Shown in pieces: positions 32,226 to 43,381 of a DNA stretch of 64,000 nucleotides (positions are counted from its first letter, which is position 1; the number at the start of each line of letters is the position of its first letter). The translations under genes were made by a program, and so were the position numbers. The stretch comes from Prorocentrum cordatum. Taxonomy: Eukaryota > Sar > Dinophyceae > Prorocentrales > Prorocentraceae. The notes below the pieces were generated by a model, which was given only the letters and a program-made list of their open reading frames with translations, had not been told where the DNA came from and ran no database searches. Location: contig CAUYUJ010016286.1 in assembly GCA_963575745.1 (NCBI GenBank), forward strand, positions 186,001-250,000, written 5' to 3'.

Positions 32226-33629
32226 TCATTGGCGTCTGTTGACCTCACTCTCTAGCAGCTGCTTAGTGACAGCCGCCACCGTAGGAAATGCGCTGACAAC
32301 CTGCTGCCACTGCGGCTCATGCACCTCCCAAGTATTACGAGCTGAAGTGAATGTTGCAATATTGATGGGACGCATAGCACCCCTGGCGACGGTCCATATC
32401 AACGATCGCGGTGGTCCAATTTCTCCTCTCACTTCGATCTGAGCGTGCTGTTGTGTCATCGTTCTGAAAGCTCCGCAAAACCTCGCAACTGCTTTTACGT
32501 GATCCCTTTTCCAAGGTGCGCACTCGATTTGAACACGAAGATTTGTTCCTGGAAACTGAATCGCAAGGCCTTCTACCAAGACTGCGGGTAAAGGCAAACC
32601 ATTGTGCCCATCCACCGTATTCTTAATGATTGCATCCCACTTCTTTTTAATCGTCCAAAGCAAGTCCCTATTAGTATTGGGTTTGAAACTGATCTTGACA
32701 CTGCCAAACATATACCTGCCCGAATTGATACGCTCCGTTGTTTCACGATCGACTGCATCTTTCTCGAATTGGTTGCATCGCTCCAAGCAATTGTCGATAA
32801 GTTTTTGGCAATCACTCCACGTTAAGAGTTGCTCAGCCCGCGCGCCATGATCGGACCAATTCGTCACCCACCCCTTCAACTCAATGTATGTCGGTCTGAA
32901 ATCCTGGAAACGCGAACTGGAAGATAAGCCAGGCGGCCCACCGCCTCCATTACCTCCACCAGCCGTAGAACGAGAAACGTCTGATCCAGCACCACTTCCA
33001 TTACGTGCTTGACGAAGGGCCTCTTCAAACTTATTCATCCTTTCCTCCATCTTATTAGCTCTGTCATCGTGCTTCTGCAGTGTATTCTCCACGGATTTGA
33101 TATGATTATTTGTGTTCTGAATGGTCTGTAAAATCTCCTCCTTACTATCCTCTGCTTTGAAGAAATGATCCATCACGAACCGCTCAAACCCAGTGGTGGC
33201 AGTTTTCATCATCTCCTCACGTTGTTTTTGAATATCACCTCCATTCCTCGGTCGCTTGTTCTCTTTATTTGTGTCCACAGCAGCGTTCATATTTGCATCA
33301 ACCGAAGAGGATGCGCCCAACATTATTACTTCTGAAATCTGTGATGGAAATCCCCACTTGTTTAGAAATGCTTTATCGTCCTCACGCTGTCGTTTTCCTG
33401 ATGCACGTTCCAAAGATCTTGAATCGGCAGCGTCCCAAGGTTCAAATTGATCCAAGTAGTCGAAATGATCCACACGATCTTCACGAGGTGTAAATGGGCA
33501 GTCAAGATCTTGACTTGTATTCTGATGCCACTGAGCAACTGTTTCGTTCCAACGCCCCAATCCAATTGCTTCCAACAAAGCTTGCCTCGACTCGGGTGTG
33601 TCGTACGACGTGGTCTCAAATACTTGCAC
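32226..33629 (-). CDS. ORF1 of element B
   Basis: An open frame of about 468 codons that opens after TAA near 33,636 and ends in TGA (32,226). It has no ATG for its first 102 codons; the start used here is GTG. It has a basic ERASGKRQRE (~33,395), a bipartite-looking KENKRPRNGG, a coiled coil (about residues 150-215) and a Gly-rich linker. It then carries a domain shared with C/D: RPTYIELKGWVTNWSD, INSGRYMFGSVKISFKP, WKRDHVKAVARFCGAFRTM, GEIGPPRSLIWTV, ending ESEVNRR. As for LINE ORF1 in general it probably binds element RNA. No zinc knuckle is seen. Confidence 0.75.
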   Translation of the reverse strand: MQVFETTSYDTPESRQALLEAIGLGRWNETVAQWHQNTSQDLDCPFTPREDRVDHFDYLDQFEPWDAADSRSLERASGKRQREDDKAFLNKWGFPSQISEVIMLGASSSVDANMNAAVDTNKENKRPRNGGDIQKQREEMMKTATTGFERFVMDHFFKAEDSKEEILQTIQNTNNHIKSVENTLQKHDDRANKMEERMNKFEEALRQARNGSGAGSDVSRSTAGGGNGGGGPPGLSSSSRFQDFRPTYIELKGWVTNWSDHGARAEQLLTWSDCQKLIDNCLERCNQFEKDAVDRETTERINSGRYMFGSVKISFKPNTNRDLLWTIKKKWDAIIKNTVDGHNGLPLPAVLVEGLAIQFPGTNLRVQIECAPWKRDHVKAVARFCGAFRTMTQQHAQIEVRGEIGPPRSLIWTVARGAMRPINIATFTSARNTWEVHEPQWQQVVSAFPTVAAVTKQLLESEVNRRQ

Positions 33630-33723
33630 GAAGAGTTACGATATACTCTTCAGGCTCTGCTGATCACTACCGCTGGCCTTGGCGGAGGTAGCCCAGGCAG
33701 GACAAAGCCAGCGGGTCCGCGAC

Positions 33724-33748
33724 CTTGAGCCGACACGTTACTTGAGCC
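33724..33748 (-). other. Tandem spliced-leader remnants at the 5' end of element B
   Basis: GGCTCAAG at 33,748-33,741 and again at 33,731-33,724 on the minus strand, separated by nine bases. Confidence 0.7.
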
Positions 33749-36700
33749 GGGGGACTCGTAGAGCTTCCTGACAACAATGTCGAAAAAAATTGCAGAGAAC
33801 GAGTAGTTTTTCAGCCCAAGCGATTTCAGACCTCCCGATGCAACAGCCGAACGCCCCCGATGCTTCTGGATTGTCTGTGCGAGCTCTGTAGCTCTCCTAC
33901 AGCCCGAGTTACGTGCGTAAATCGACAGCAACCCTGAAGATTACGCGAACAATACGAATAGTTTGGCCAACCTAGCTCGAGTATCAGACCTAGTTCAAGT
34001 CTCTGAATGCGACAGGCGGACGCGTTTGATGTCTCCGAATCGATTCCTGTGATTACCAGCCCTGCAGCCCCCCTACAGCCCAAGTTAAGTGCAGAAAACC
34101 GACAGCACCTCTCAAAATGACTCGAACAATACGAATAGTTTCGGGATTGGACAGCAGACCGAGTTCCGAGCTCTGGATTCGACAGGCGGACGCGCCTGAT
34201 GTCTCCAAATCGATTCCTGTGACTACCAGCACTGTATCCCCCCCACAACCCGAGTTAAGTACGGAAAACCGACAGCACCTCAAGATGACTCGAACAATAC
34301 GAATAGTTTCGCGATTCTAGAGCGGGCAGCAAACCGAGTTCAGAGCTCTGGACTCGACAGACAAACGCGACTGATGACTCTGAATCGGTTTCTGTAAGTA
34401 TCATCTCTGTAGCTGTCATATAGCTCGAGTTAAGTACAGAAAACCGAGAGCGCCTGTCAAGATGACTCGAATACTACCAATAAGTTTGCGGACCTAGCTC
34501 GGCTAGCAGACCGAGTTCAGACCGCTGGATGCAACAGACGAACGCGCCTGATCATTCTGAATCGATAAGGTGTGCTTACCAGCTCTGTAGCTGTCCTGTA
34601 TCTCGAGTTAAGTCCAATATACCGACAGCGCGTATCAAGATGACTCGAAACGGCCGATCCCGCCTGGACGCTTTTTGGCAGTAAAAGCTACCCGATCGAG
34701 CTGAGATCAAGACGGCGAGCGGGAATCAGATCGAATATCACGGGAAAAAATACTAGAGCTCCAACGAATGGTTGAATTTCGAAAACAAAATTTTCAATCG
34801 ACCAAAAGTCACCAAAAGGTCCGTCGAGATTTTTCTTGCCAACTAGCTCTCCAGCGCCCCGGAATTACTCTTAAGCTTCCAGCAATAACTGGGCGCCGGC
34901 GGTAAACCGTCAACCTTTCTTACCGGCGGGGGACTCGTAGAGCTTCCTGACAATATATAATGTCGAAAAAAATTGCAGAGAACGAGTAGATTGTCAGCCC
35001 AAGCGATCAGACCTCTCGATGCAACAACCGAACGCCCCCAATGCTTCTGGATTGTCTTCTGTACGAGCTCTGTAGATCTCCTGCAGCCCGAGTTACGTGC
35101 GTAAATCGACAGCAACCCTGAAGATGACTCGAAGAATACGAAAAGTTTGGCCAACCTAGCTCGAGTATCAGACCAAGTTCAGGCCTCTGAATGCGACAGG
35201 CGGACGCGTCTGATGTCTCCGAATCGATTCCTGTGATAACCAGCCCTAGCCCGAGTTAAGTGCAGAAAACCGACAGCACCTCTCAAAATGACTCGAACAA
35301 TACGAATAGTGTCGCGGACCTAGTTCGGGCAGCAGACTGAGTTCCGAGCTCTGGATTCGACAGGTGCACGCGCCTCATGTCTCCAAATCGATTCAGGTGA
35401 CTACCAGCACTGTAGCCCCCCCCACAACCCGAGTTAAGTACAGAAAACTGACAGCACCTCTCAAGATGACTCGAACAATACGAATAGTTTCGCGATTCTA
35501 GAGCGGGCAGCAGACCGAGTTCAGAGCTCTGGATTCAACAGACAAACGCGAATGATGACTCTGAATCGGTTTCTGTAAGTATCAGCTCTGTAACTGTCAT
35601 ATAGCTCGAGTTAAGTACAGAAAACCGAGAGCGCCTGTCAAGATGACTCGAATAATACAAATAGGTTTGCAGGCCTAGCTCGGCTAGCAGACCGAGTTCA
35701 GACAGCTGGATACAACAGACAAACGCGCCTGATCATTCTGAATCGATAAGGTGTGCTTACCAGCTCTGTAGCTGTCCTGTATCTCGAGTTAAGTCAAATA
35801 TACCGACAGCGCGTATCAAGATGACTCGAAACGGCCCATCCCGCCTGGACGCTTTTTGGCAGTAAAAGGTACCCGATCGAGCTGAGATCAAGATGGCGAG
35901 CGGGAACAAGATCGAATATCACGGGAAAAAAACTACTAGAGCTCTAACGAATGGTGGCATTTCGAAAACAAATTTTTCAACCGACCAAAAGTCATCAAAA
36001 TGTCCGTCGAGATTTTTCTTGCCAACTAGCTCTCCAGCGCCCCGGAATTACTCTTAAGCTTCCAGCAATAACTTGCTAAGGGAAGCTCTACGAGTTACTG
36101 GGCGCCGGCGGTAAACCGTCAACCTTTCTTACCGCCGGGGGACTCGTAGAGCTTCCTGACGATATATAATGTCGAAAAAACAATTGCAGAGAACAAATAG
36201 TTTTTCAGCCAAGCGATTTCAGACCTCTCGATGCAACAGCCGAACGCCCCCGATGCTTCTGGATTGTCTTCTGCACGAGCTCTGTAGCTCTCCTACAGCG
36301 CGAGTCACGTGCGTAAATCGACAGCACCTCTCAAGGTGACTCGAAGAATACGAATAGTTTGGCAAACCTAGCTCGAGTATCAGACCGAGTTGAGGCCTCT
36401 GAATCCGACAGGCGGACGCGCCTGATCTCTTCGAATCGAATCCTCTGATTACCAGCCCTGCAGCCGCGCCACAGCCCGAGCTGAGTGCGGCATCTCAGGA
36501 TGACTCGAACAATACGAATAGCTTCGCGGACCTAGTGTAGACAGCAGACCGAGTTCCGAGCTCTGGATTCGACAGGCGGACGCGCCTGATGTCTCCAAAT
36601 CGATTCCTGTGACTACCATCACTGCAGCCTCCCTACAACTCGAATTAAGTACAGAAAACCCACAGCAACTCTCAAGATGACTCGAACAATACGAATAGTT

Positions 36701-37625
36701 TCGCGATTCTAGAGCGGGCAGCAGACCGAGTTCGGAGCTCTGGGTTCAGCAGACAAACGCGAATAATGACTCTGAATCGTTTTCTGTAAGTATCAGCTCT
36801 GTAGCTGTCATATAGCTCGGGTTAAGTACAGAGAATCGAGAGCGCCTGTCAGGATGACTCGAATAATACGAATAGGTTTATGACTTAGCTCGGTTAGCAG
36901 ACCGAATTGAGACCTCTGGATGCAAGAAACGAATGCGCCTCATCATTCTGAATCGATACGGTGTGCTTGCCAGCTCTGTAGCTGTCCTGTATCTCGAGTT
37001 AAGTCCAATATACCGACACCGCGTATCAAGATGACTCGAAACGGCCGATCCCGCCTGGACGCTTTTTGGCAGTAAAAGCTACCCGATCGAGCTGATATCA
37101 AGATGGCGAGCGGGAATAAGATCGAATATCACGGGAAACAATACTAGAGCTCTAACGAATGGCTGAATTTCGAGAACAAAATTTTCAACCGACCAAAAGT
37201 CACCAAAAGGTCCGTCGAGATTTTCCTTGCCAACTAGCTCTCCAGCGCCCCGGAACTGGCGCCGGCGGTGAACCGTCAACCTGGTCACCGCCGGAAACCT
37301 CGTCGAGCTCTCCACACTGGTAAGAGTGCTGAGAATCGAAGTAGAGTCATGAAACACAGATTTTTCGAAAATCTGCATTTTCGATTTTTTCGATGTTCAT
37401 ATTCGCTCAGTTCCCGGAAGTCAACTCTCAAGAAAATACATCGGGAGAGCTGAGCTGCTGTCAGGGAGGAGTTTATATGCCAATGCGACGCGAAAAAATC
37501 TGCTTTCTCAAAATAAATGGTTGAATATCTTTCAAATTTTCGCAAAAACGACCAAAAGTCATAAATTTGTCCGCCCGGGCCGGGTCGACCAACTGGGCGC
37601 CGGCGGTAAACCGTCAACCTTTCTT
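33749..37625 (+). repeat. Satellite block 4
   Basis: Three higher-order units (repeat starts near 33,755, 34,933 and 36,141, i.e. 1,178 and 1,208 bp apart), forward orientation, ending in a class 2 hairpin (37,262-37,294), the AT-rich module and the half hairpin broken by element C. The part 33,750-36,000 is very similar to 43,385-45,640. No genes. Confidence 0.9.
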
Positions 37626-37818
37626 TTTGCGGACTTTGCGGTCGACTGCGCAGGCTTCCCAGCCTAGTCGGAAGCAAGGAGCGGGCGCATCGGGAGCAGG
37701 CGGAAGCCTCACCGATCCAAACGATCAGAGGCGAAAGCCAACTCTTATTAGGAGGATGAGAGGTCAAGCACACACAAACACGACAACGAAGGCATGGCGT
37801 GAGTGAGCACAATCAAAA

Positions 37819-40800
37819 TCACATCATATCCTGTCCGAAATACGCTTGTACAACCCGCGGCAAGATCATAATCGCATGCTCAACGGCCGAGACCTCGGCA
37901 TCAGTCACTGTTGAAGTTGGATCAATCGAGAGTGCCGCACTGTACACCTCCGTCCAAATAATCTCATGGCTGAGTGGCTGCCTTGAGAGCCTCGATACCC
38001 GTCCAACATCTATCCAGCACCCGACTCCCACGCCGTCGCAAGAGACACCACCATCGAATCCAGCTCTGATGGCACAAACGCGAAACACCTGTTGTAACTG
38101 AGGGGCGTGAAGCCCTATCCTATCTCGAATCACTGGTGGCCCGACACGGGCCGTATGAGTGAGTACATCTGCACGCGTGTTCCATTCCCTATATGTGTGG
38201 TCTACAATTTCCCTCCCATGACAGGCAGGCCTAATTCCAAACCTCTGACACATGTTGTCAAGTTGATTTATCATTCTGTTGATCCTATCCTGATAAGTAC
38301 GATTGAGCACCCTCCAGACACCCTGCAGCCAAGACACCACCAGAAGACTGTCCCCAGAAATGTACACAGGGATCCCAAATGAGTCGAGGTCGTACTCAAC
38401 CTCCTTCATATTTTGTAACGCAATACGTTAGGCCAGTTTGTCGTTGAAAGCCGCAGTGCCCTCTTGGGCCCCATAGGTGTGCAGGTCGTTTTGTGTGATG
38501 GTATGTACCTCCTGCAGGGCCCCACCTGTTGTACCGTACCCTCTTCTTTTCTGAAAATAACTCAGCATCGTCCGTGTACACATGTGTTCGCAGAACTGAA
38601 CATACGCAGCATCTGTCGGCACAAAGAACTCCCACCATTTGAGTCCGTAGAATTCGCAGAAAGAAAATAGCCAGCATCTCTGGCCAATAGCTCGACCTGA
38701 GCTTACATGTCTCCTTTTTATCTGCGAGGCCTCCTGGAAGTGAAACATACCCCGCAGGCACTCAGACGCATCCGTCCTGAGTCTGTCCCACAGTGGGCCG
38801 TATGCAACCGTAGTCATGTGGTGATCTCTCCACGTACGTTGCGTCGAAGATATTTCCTCATGAGAAGCAGTACACAACATAGAAATGAAATCTGCAGCGT
38901 CCTTAGCGGAGTTCCACACCATACGAAGAAATCGCTGCACCAAACTCGCAAATCCATAAGATCGAAATTGCTCTCTGGCCTCGTGGTACCGTCGTCGGTC
39001 CCAGTCCGCCATAATCTCCTCCTCCCTCCTCGGCCGTCGAAACATACGGCACAAACACCATCCCTCGAAGGCATTGAGCATGTGTAGCGAGGAAGTATCA
39101 GCAGCACATGTCTCTAGACAATACAACGCCATACTCTGCACCTTATCTTGATACCGACAAAACTTATCACGAACAGCTACCGCTCTGTTACGAAAGAAAT
39201 CCGACTGTCCAATGAAACAAGCCCGAGCCTCCTCGATGCGACATTCCACATCAGGATGAGCGGGCACTAAGTAGGTGGAGAAAATCTCGTGACCCAATAC
39301 TTTCATTCTGCACACACGTCGAAGTCTAAAGTCCTGATATCTCGAGCACGCAGGTATACACAAATCCTCGCTTGCAAGTATATGTCCGTCACCGTCCACT
39401 CTCGCATTTTCCCCACATGTCATGTACAACAGGCTGCTATCCTTCCATCTCATCCCCCAGTCATGTAGTGGTAGTGTTAGATCGTGCATCATCTGAGCCA
39501 ACACAGTTGAGGAGGCAGAGACAAGGTAGCAGTTGTCCGCCCACACAAAGTGGTTCACGATTGTCCGTCGCTCATACTCACCACAGACGCCCTCCAGCAC
39601 ATACCCCACTCCTCTACTGTCCCAATCCCGAAATATAGGTCCCCACATGGCACATATGATAAGATTAAAGAGAAGAGGCCCCTCAGGGCCGCCCGTCCGT
39701 ATGCAGACGTCCCAGTTGATGTCGTGAATGGCCATGCCCTCGACAACTAACGACCCCGTAGTGCAAACCAGCGGTGATAGCAAAGCATACTGGAGATAGG
39801 CAGGAATATTGGCATGGCACATAGCTCGCTTGGCGTTTTGAAGGCTGCAGTGGTCGAACGCTTGTTTGATATCGGCGTTAGCGATATGGACCGTCTGATC
39901 CTTTCCCCAGATGTCCCCATGTTGAGCCAGAGCCTTGAGGGCCCCCACAATTTCCACCGTCTTACGTCCCTCCTGGAAGCCGTAGATGCCCAGGGGTCCC
40001 ATGAGGCCAGCCCGAGACACAAATTGTTCGACCAGATCACCACACAAGCAGAATACCAACGGCTGAGACTGTTTTGCAGACAGAGGTACCGTGCATCTGT
40101 CAGTGATGTCAAGCTCGGCAGCTTGGGCATGAAGGCGATCAAAATCTGCCTCCAGTCCTGCGGATACTGCCGTGCCAAGCGAAATATCTCATCAAACATC
40201 CGAGCTACGCCACGCAAAGTCGCCCACGGCAATGCCTTGAGTATTTCACAAGGCAGCCTGTCGGGGCCAGTGGCACGCCTGGACTTGAGACGTGACCGTG
40301 CCTGGCATACCACCGCCATTGTCAGTCCCTCAGTGCAGTACCCGTCACATAGGTTCTGTTGTGCATCCCTCCTCAACTCCTCCAACATCGCCATATCCCG
40401 TCCTCTGACCTCCTCCGAAGTATACCTCTGTCTGGTATGTGCTCTGATCTCCTCCACCCACTCCTCCCTGTCCTCAGATATCCGTCCCTGCACAATGAGG
40501 TGCTTGATACCATGACGCTCTTTGCGCCTGGAGGCAGGAGAGGTCCACGCGGCCAACGCCGCACGATACTCCCTCCGCAGTCCGTTGGCACGTCTGCGCA
40601 AGCTGGGCACGTCCACTGACGCTGGCAAAGGCTTCCGTCGCAAAATCTCCTGGCAGGCCGTGAGCCCTGCAGGCCTAATTGGCGGCAGTCCCCGCCCCGT
40701 GGTGGCAGTCGTGAATTTGATTTCCTCCTGCTCAGTACAGGCCCGAATAGTGGTCGACACAAGGTCCCCTGGAGAACAAGTAGTATTGGCATCTCCCAGG

Positions 40801-41789
40801 ACCCGATCGATTTCCTTTCGCGCCATATTGAGGCCCCCCCAATTCACCGTCTTATAACCCACCAAACTCTTTTCACGAGCTGCCGTCGGGATACTACGTT
40901 TGACCAGCTCAGCGCCTGTATCACTAAAAGTCCCCTGAAGCAGGCCATGGTCGCTGAGACGACTACGATTTGTCCTCCCCCCATTACTCATGATCGTTTC
41001 AACCGTCATCTTATCGATCACCCACGTCCTGGGAACAAAAATGTAATCAAGAACCTTCTTACACGTCCCCCACCGAGATACTCCGTAACTCTCCCATGTG
41101 TGTAGTCGTCGTGGCAAGAACGAATTGGCAGCCTTCATCCCCAGGCGCCCTAGAAAGCATAGAACACGCTCGCGCAACTGTTGTCGTACGTCCCTCCTCA
41201 CCCGCTGAGCACCTCCCTCCTCGCAAGTCCTCCTCTCCTCCTTGGTAGCACTTCCCACCGCCTCATAGACAGTCCCAGTGCGTGAGCACTGCAGCTGAGT
41301 TGATGGGGATAGCTCGACGTTGGCATCGAGCAGCACAGAGACAGTCGCCCCCTTCCAACGGCTGCGCAGAGTGAGAATGACTGACTCGAGCGTGTCCAAC
41401 ACCCCGCACTGCACATCTACGGCGTTCTCGACGCCGGGGTCGGGAAGATACGCAGAGGCAACTATCACAGGGGCACTTCCACTACCAAAGACCACCACAC
41501 AGAACCGTTCATATTGACATATTGATTCACGCACACATGTACTCCACTCTTTGTTAAATAATAACCCACACTTACCGTCACAACTCACACGATATGATAG
41601 ACCACACCGTCTGATATATGCATCGAATTTGCCTCCAAAAAGATTCTGGCATTCCTGAACACCCCAGATGCAATCTCGCATTGAAAGGCACCTCAGAATC
41701 TCATTCCCCTTGAAATTGGCCGACCCCGCCCGATTGAGGTTCCAGCTACCCAGTCGGATCCCCTTGAACGGTGTTCGGCGTCGTCGTCG
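37819..41789 (-). pseudogene. ORF2 of element C: APE endonuclease, RT, permuted RNase H (disrupted)
   Basis: It begins directly after the ORF1 UGA in the same frame. Endonuclease motifs: IRLGSWNLNRAG (~41,755), WGVQEC (~41,660), LLDANVE (~41,325), VLDYIFVP (~41,050), SRLSDHGL (~40,965). RT: RRATGPDRLPCEILK (~40,270), motif A NADIKQAFDHC (~39,870), motif B RTGGPEGPLLFN (~39,690), motif C FVWADNCYLVS (~39,540). RNase H motifs: YISGDSLLVVSW (~38,350), EWNTRADVLTHTAR (~38,175), RAGFDGG (~38,060), TVTDAEVSAVE (~37,900). A base is missing near 40,035 relative to D, and AAA is TAA at ~38,430, so the copy is dead as read. Confidence 0.9.
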
Positions 41790-43244
41790 TCACACCCTCC
41801 TGTTGACTTCCGTCTCGATATCAGCCTTCGTCTTAGTAAACGCAGGTATGAGTTGATGCAACCTGTCGACAGTCTCACTCGATACCTCCCATGTCGCCCG
41901 TGTCGTGGTAAACTCGGCCAGAAGCATTGGCCTCGGAGCGGCCGTCGTGGGCACTGTCCATATAGTCGATTTGGGCGGTCCCATTTCCCCTCGCACAGCA
42001 ATAACCTCTATACCAATATGTGTACACATGCTCCGAATAGTGCCGCAGAATCTCCCCACCGCCTTAACGTGGTCCCTCTTCCACTCGGGGCACTCGACAC
42101 TGACTTTGATCGACTCAGGGTTGATTACCTGCTTCATATTCTCAATGAGGCACTGTGGTGCAGCGATCTGGATTCCTGGAGGAGGCGCGGGGCGTTTAGC
42201 AGGGGGTACCGTCACAAGGTCGATGCACCGTTTGACCCTCCAAATAATATCCCTGTCGGTCCCTGGCTTGAATTTGATTTTGGCCGATCCGAACATGTAA
42301 CGGCCAGCGTTAATGCGCTCCGTACCGTCAACACACACGTGCACACGATCATCCTCCGAAAGACAATGATTTGTAATGTTATCTATGAGCACCTTCACAT
42401 CCTCCCACACGAGCATCTCCTGAGACCTCCTATCCCTGTCACTCCAGTTGGTGACCCATCCCTTGAGTTTGACATACGTCGGAGGGAAGTAGGTGGTTCC
42501 AGGAGCCTGGTATCTTCCCGTCCTGGTATTATCAGGCCTCGTCGAAGCGTCACTGGCAACGGAACCCGCACGAACCTGTCCCTGGAGTCCCTGGACGATC
42601 GTCTCGAGTCGATTATGTTTAGTCTCAAGCCCCTGAACGCTCGTCTCCAGATTAGAAATCGTAACACCCTGCTTCTGGACCTGGGCCTGAACGTTGTCGA
42701 TTTTGGTCCCCTGAACTCCTATGGCATCCTGGATCCTCTCAGTGTTATCATCCATCTTGTGCATCATCTGCAATAGTAAACTCTGCATACCATCCTTCCC
42801 CTCCAAGGCGGCCGTCCTTTCAGCAAGAGCCTCCTCACGATTACGCTTCACAGGGGGGGCGCCGCCATCCACCGTCATGTTATCTGCATGCTCAGGCATT
42901 GTGTCGATACACTGAGGTCCGTATCCCCACGAGTGCAACCACTGTCGTGTCACCGTCCGTTCACAGAGAGGTACAACAGATTCACTATCTGGAGTGGAGT
43001 CGGCAGTATTCAATCTTCCGTCCAATGGATAGTCACCTGGGGTCTTCTCAATATCCTGAAGCTGTCTTTTACGAGAAGCTCTCTCGATAGCAGTATCTGG
43101 CTTCTGACCGTAATCCTGTGAGTACTGCAAATATGGCACTGTCGGTGATATATCCTCCAGCTGAAACCTTCTCGCAAGAACCGAAAAGTCGCATCCGTCC
43201 GTCTTCACACACGAACAATAAAAGATAACAAGTGCAGCAAACAA
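41790..43244 (-). CDS. ORF1 of element C
   Basis: The frame is open from the spliced-leader remnant (43,381) to TGA at 41,790. The first in-frame ATG is at 42,899, after the conserved basic ERASRKRQ (~43,070), so a non-AUG start is likely; 43,244 (TTG) is only a placeholder. It has a coiled coil from LLLQMMHKMDDNTERIQDAI (~42,780) through about 42,570. It then carries the shared domain: PTYVKLKGWVTNWSD, INAGRYMFGSAKIKFKP, WKRDHVKAVGRFCGTIRSM, GEMGPPKSTIWTV, ending ETEVNRRV. This is the putative RNA-binding partner of ORF2. It is intact. Confidence 0.75.
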   Translation of the reverse strand: MFAALVIFYCSCVKTDGCDFSVLARRFQLEDISPTVPYLQYSQDYGQKPDTAIERASRKRQLQDIEKTPGDYPLDGRLNTADSTPDSESVVPLCERTVTRQWLHSWGYGPQCIDTMPEHADNMTVDGGAPPVKRNREEALAERTAALEGKDGMQSLLLQMMHKMDDNTERIQDAIGVQGTKIDNVQAQVQKQGVTISNLETSVQGLETKHNRLETIVQGLQGQVRAGSVASDASTRPDNTRTGRYQAPGTTYFPPTYVKLKGWVTNWSDRDRRSQEMLVWEDVKVLIDNITNHCLSEDDRVHVCVDGTERINAGRYMFGSAKIKFKPGTDRDIIWRVKRCIDLVTVPPAKRPAPPPGIQIAAPQCLIENMKQVINPESIKVSVECPEWKRDHVKAVGRFCGTIRSMCTHIGIEVIAVRGEMGPPKSTIWTVPTTAAPRPMLLAEFTTTRATWEVSSETVDRLHQLIPAFTKTKADIETEVNRRV

Positions 43245-43350
43245 AGGAAGCAGCCTAGCTGGCCTCGAAGATGCTGTACTCGTCGATGGCAGCGATGGCT
43301 GCCGCGCCGTCTCCCCGCGACGCCTACACCCCCTGAGCCCCAGTGGGATC

Positions 43351-43381
43351 CTGGAGCCCTGGAGCCGAGATGTCTTGAGCC
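43351..43381 (-). other. Triple spliced-leader remnants at the 5' end of element C
   Basis: On the minus strand GGCTCAAG (43,381-43,374), then GGCTCCAG (43,366-43,359) and GGCTCCAG (43,358-43,351). The newest is exact and the older two share one substitution. Confidence 0.7.

Larger units (their letters stand above)
27952..33748 (-). mobile_element. Non-LTR retrotransposon B (5.8 kb, diverged family)
   Basis: Same hairpin target, orientation and SL-remnant 5' end (33,741-33,748) as A, C and D, but clearly diverged from C/D in protein. It has ORF1, an in-frame UGA, and ORF2 with one frameshift. The 3' end carries a short A tail against the half hairpin at 27,925-27,951. There is no target duplication. 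Confidence 0.9.
37626..43381 (-). mobile_element. Non-LTR retrotransposon C (5.76 kb)
   Basis: Inserted after CGTCAACCTTTCTT of a class 1 hairpin, resuming at GGGGGACTCG. It is nearly identical to D, but with different flanking satellite and different disabling mutations, so the two are separate insertions of one family. It has an SL-remnant 5' end, a short A tail, and a small stem AGGCT-GGGA-AGCCT near 37,652 about 30 nt before the tail. Confidence 0.9.
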
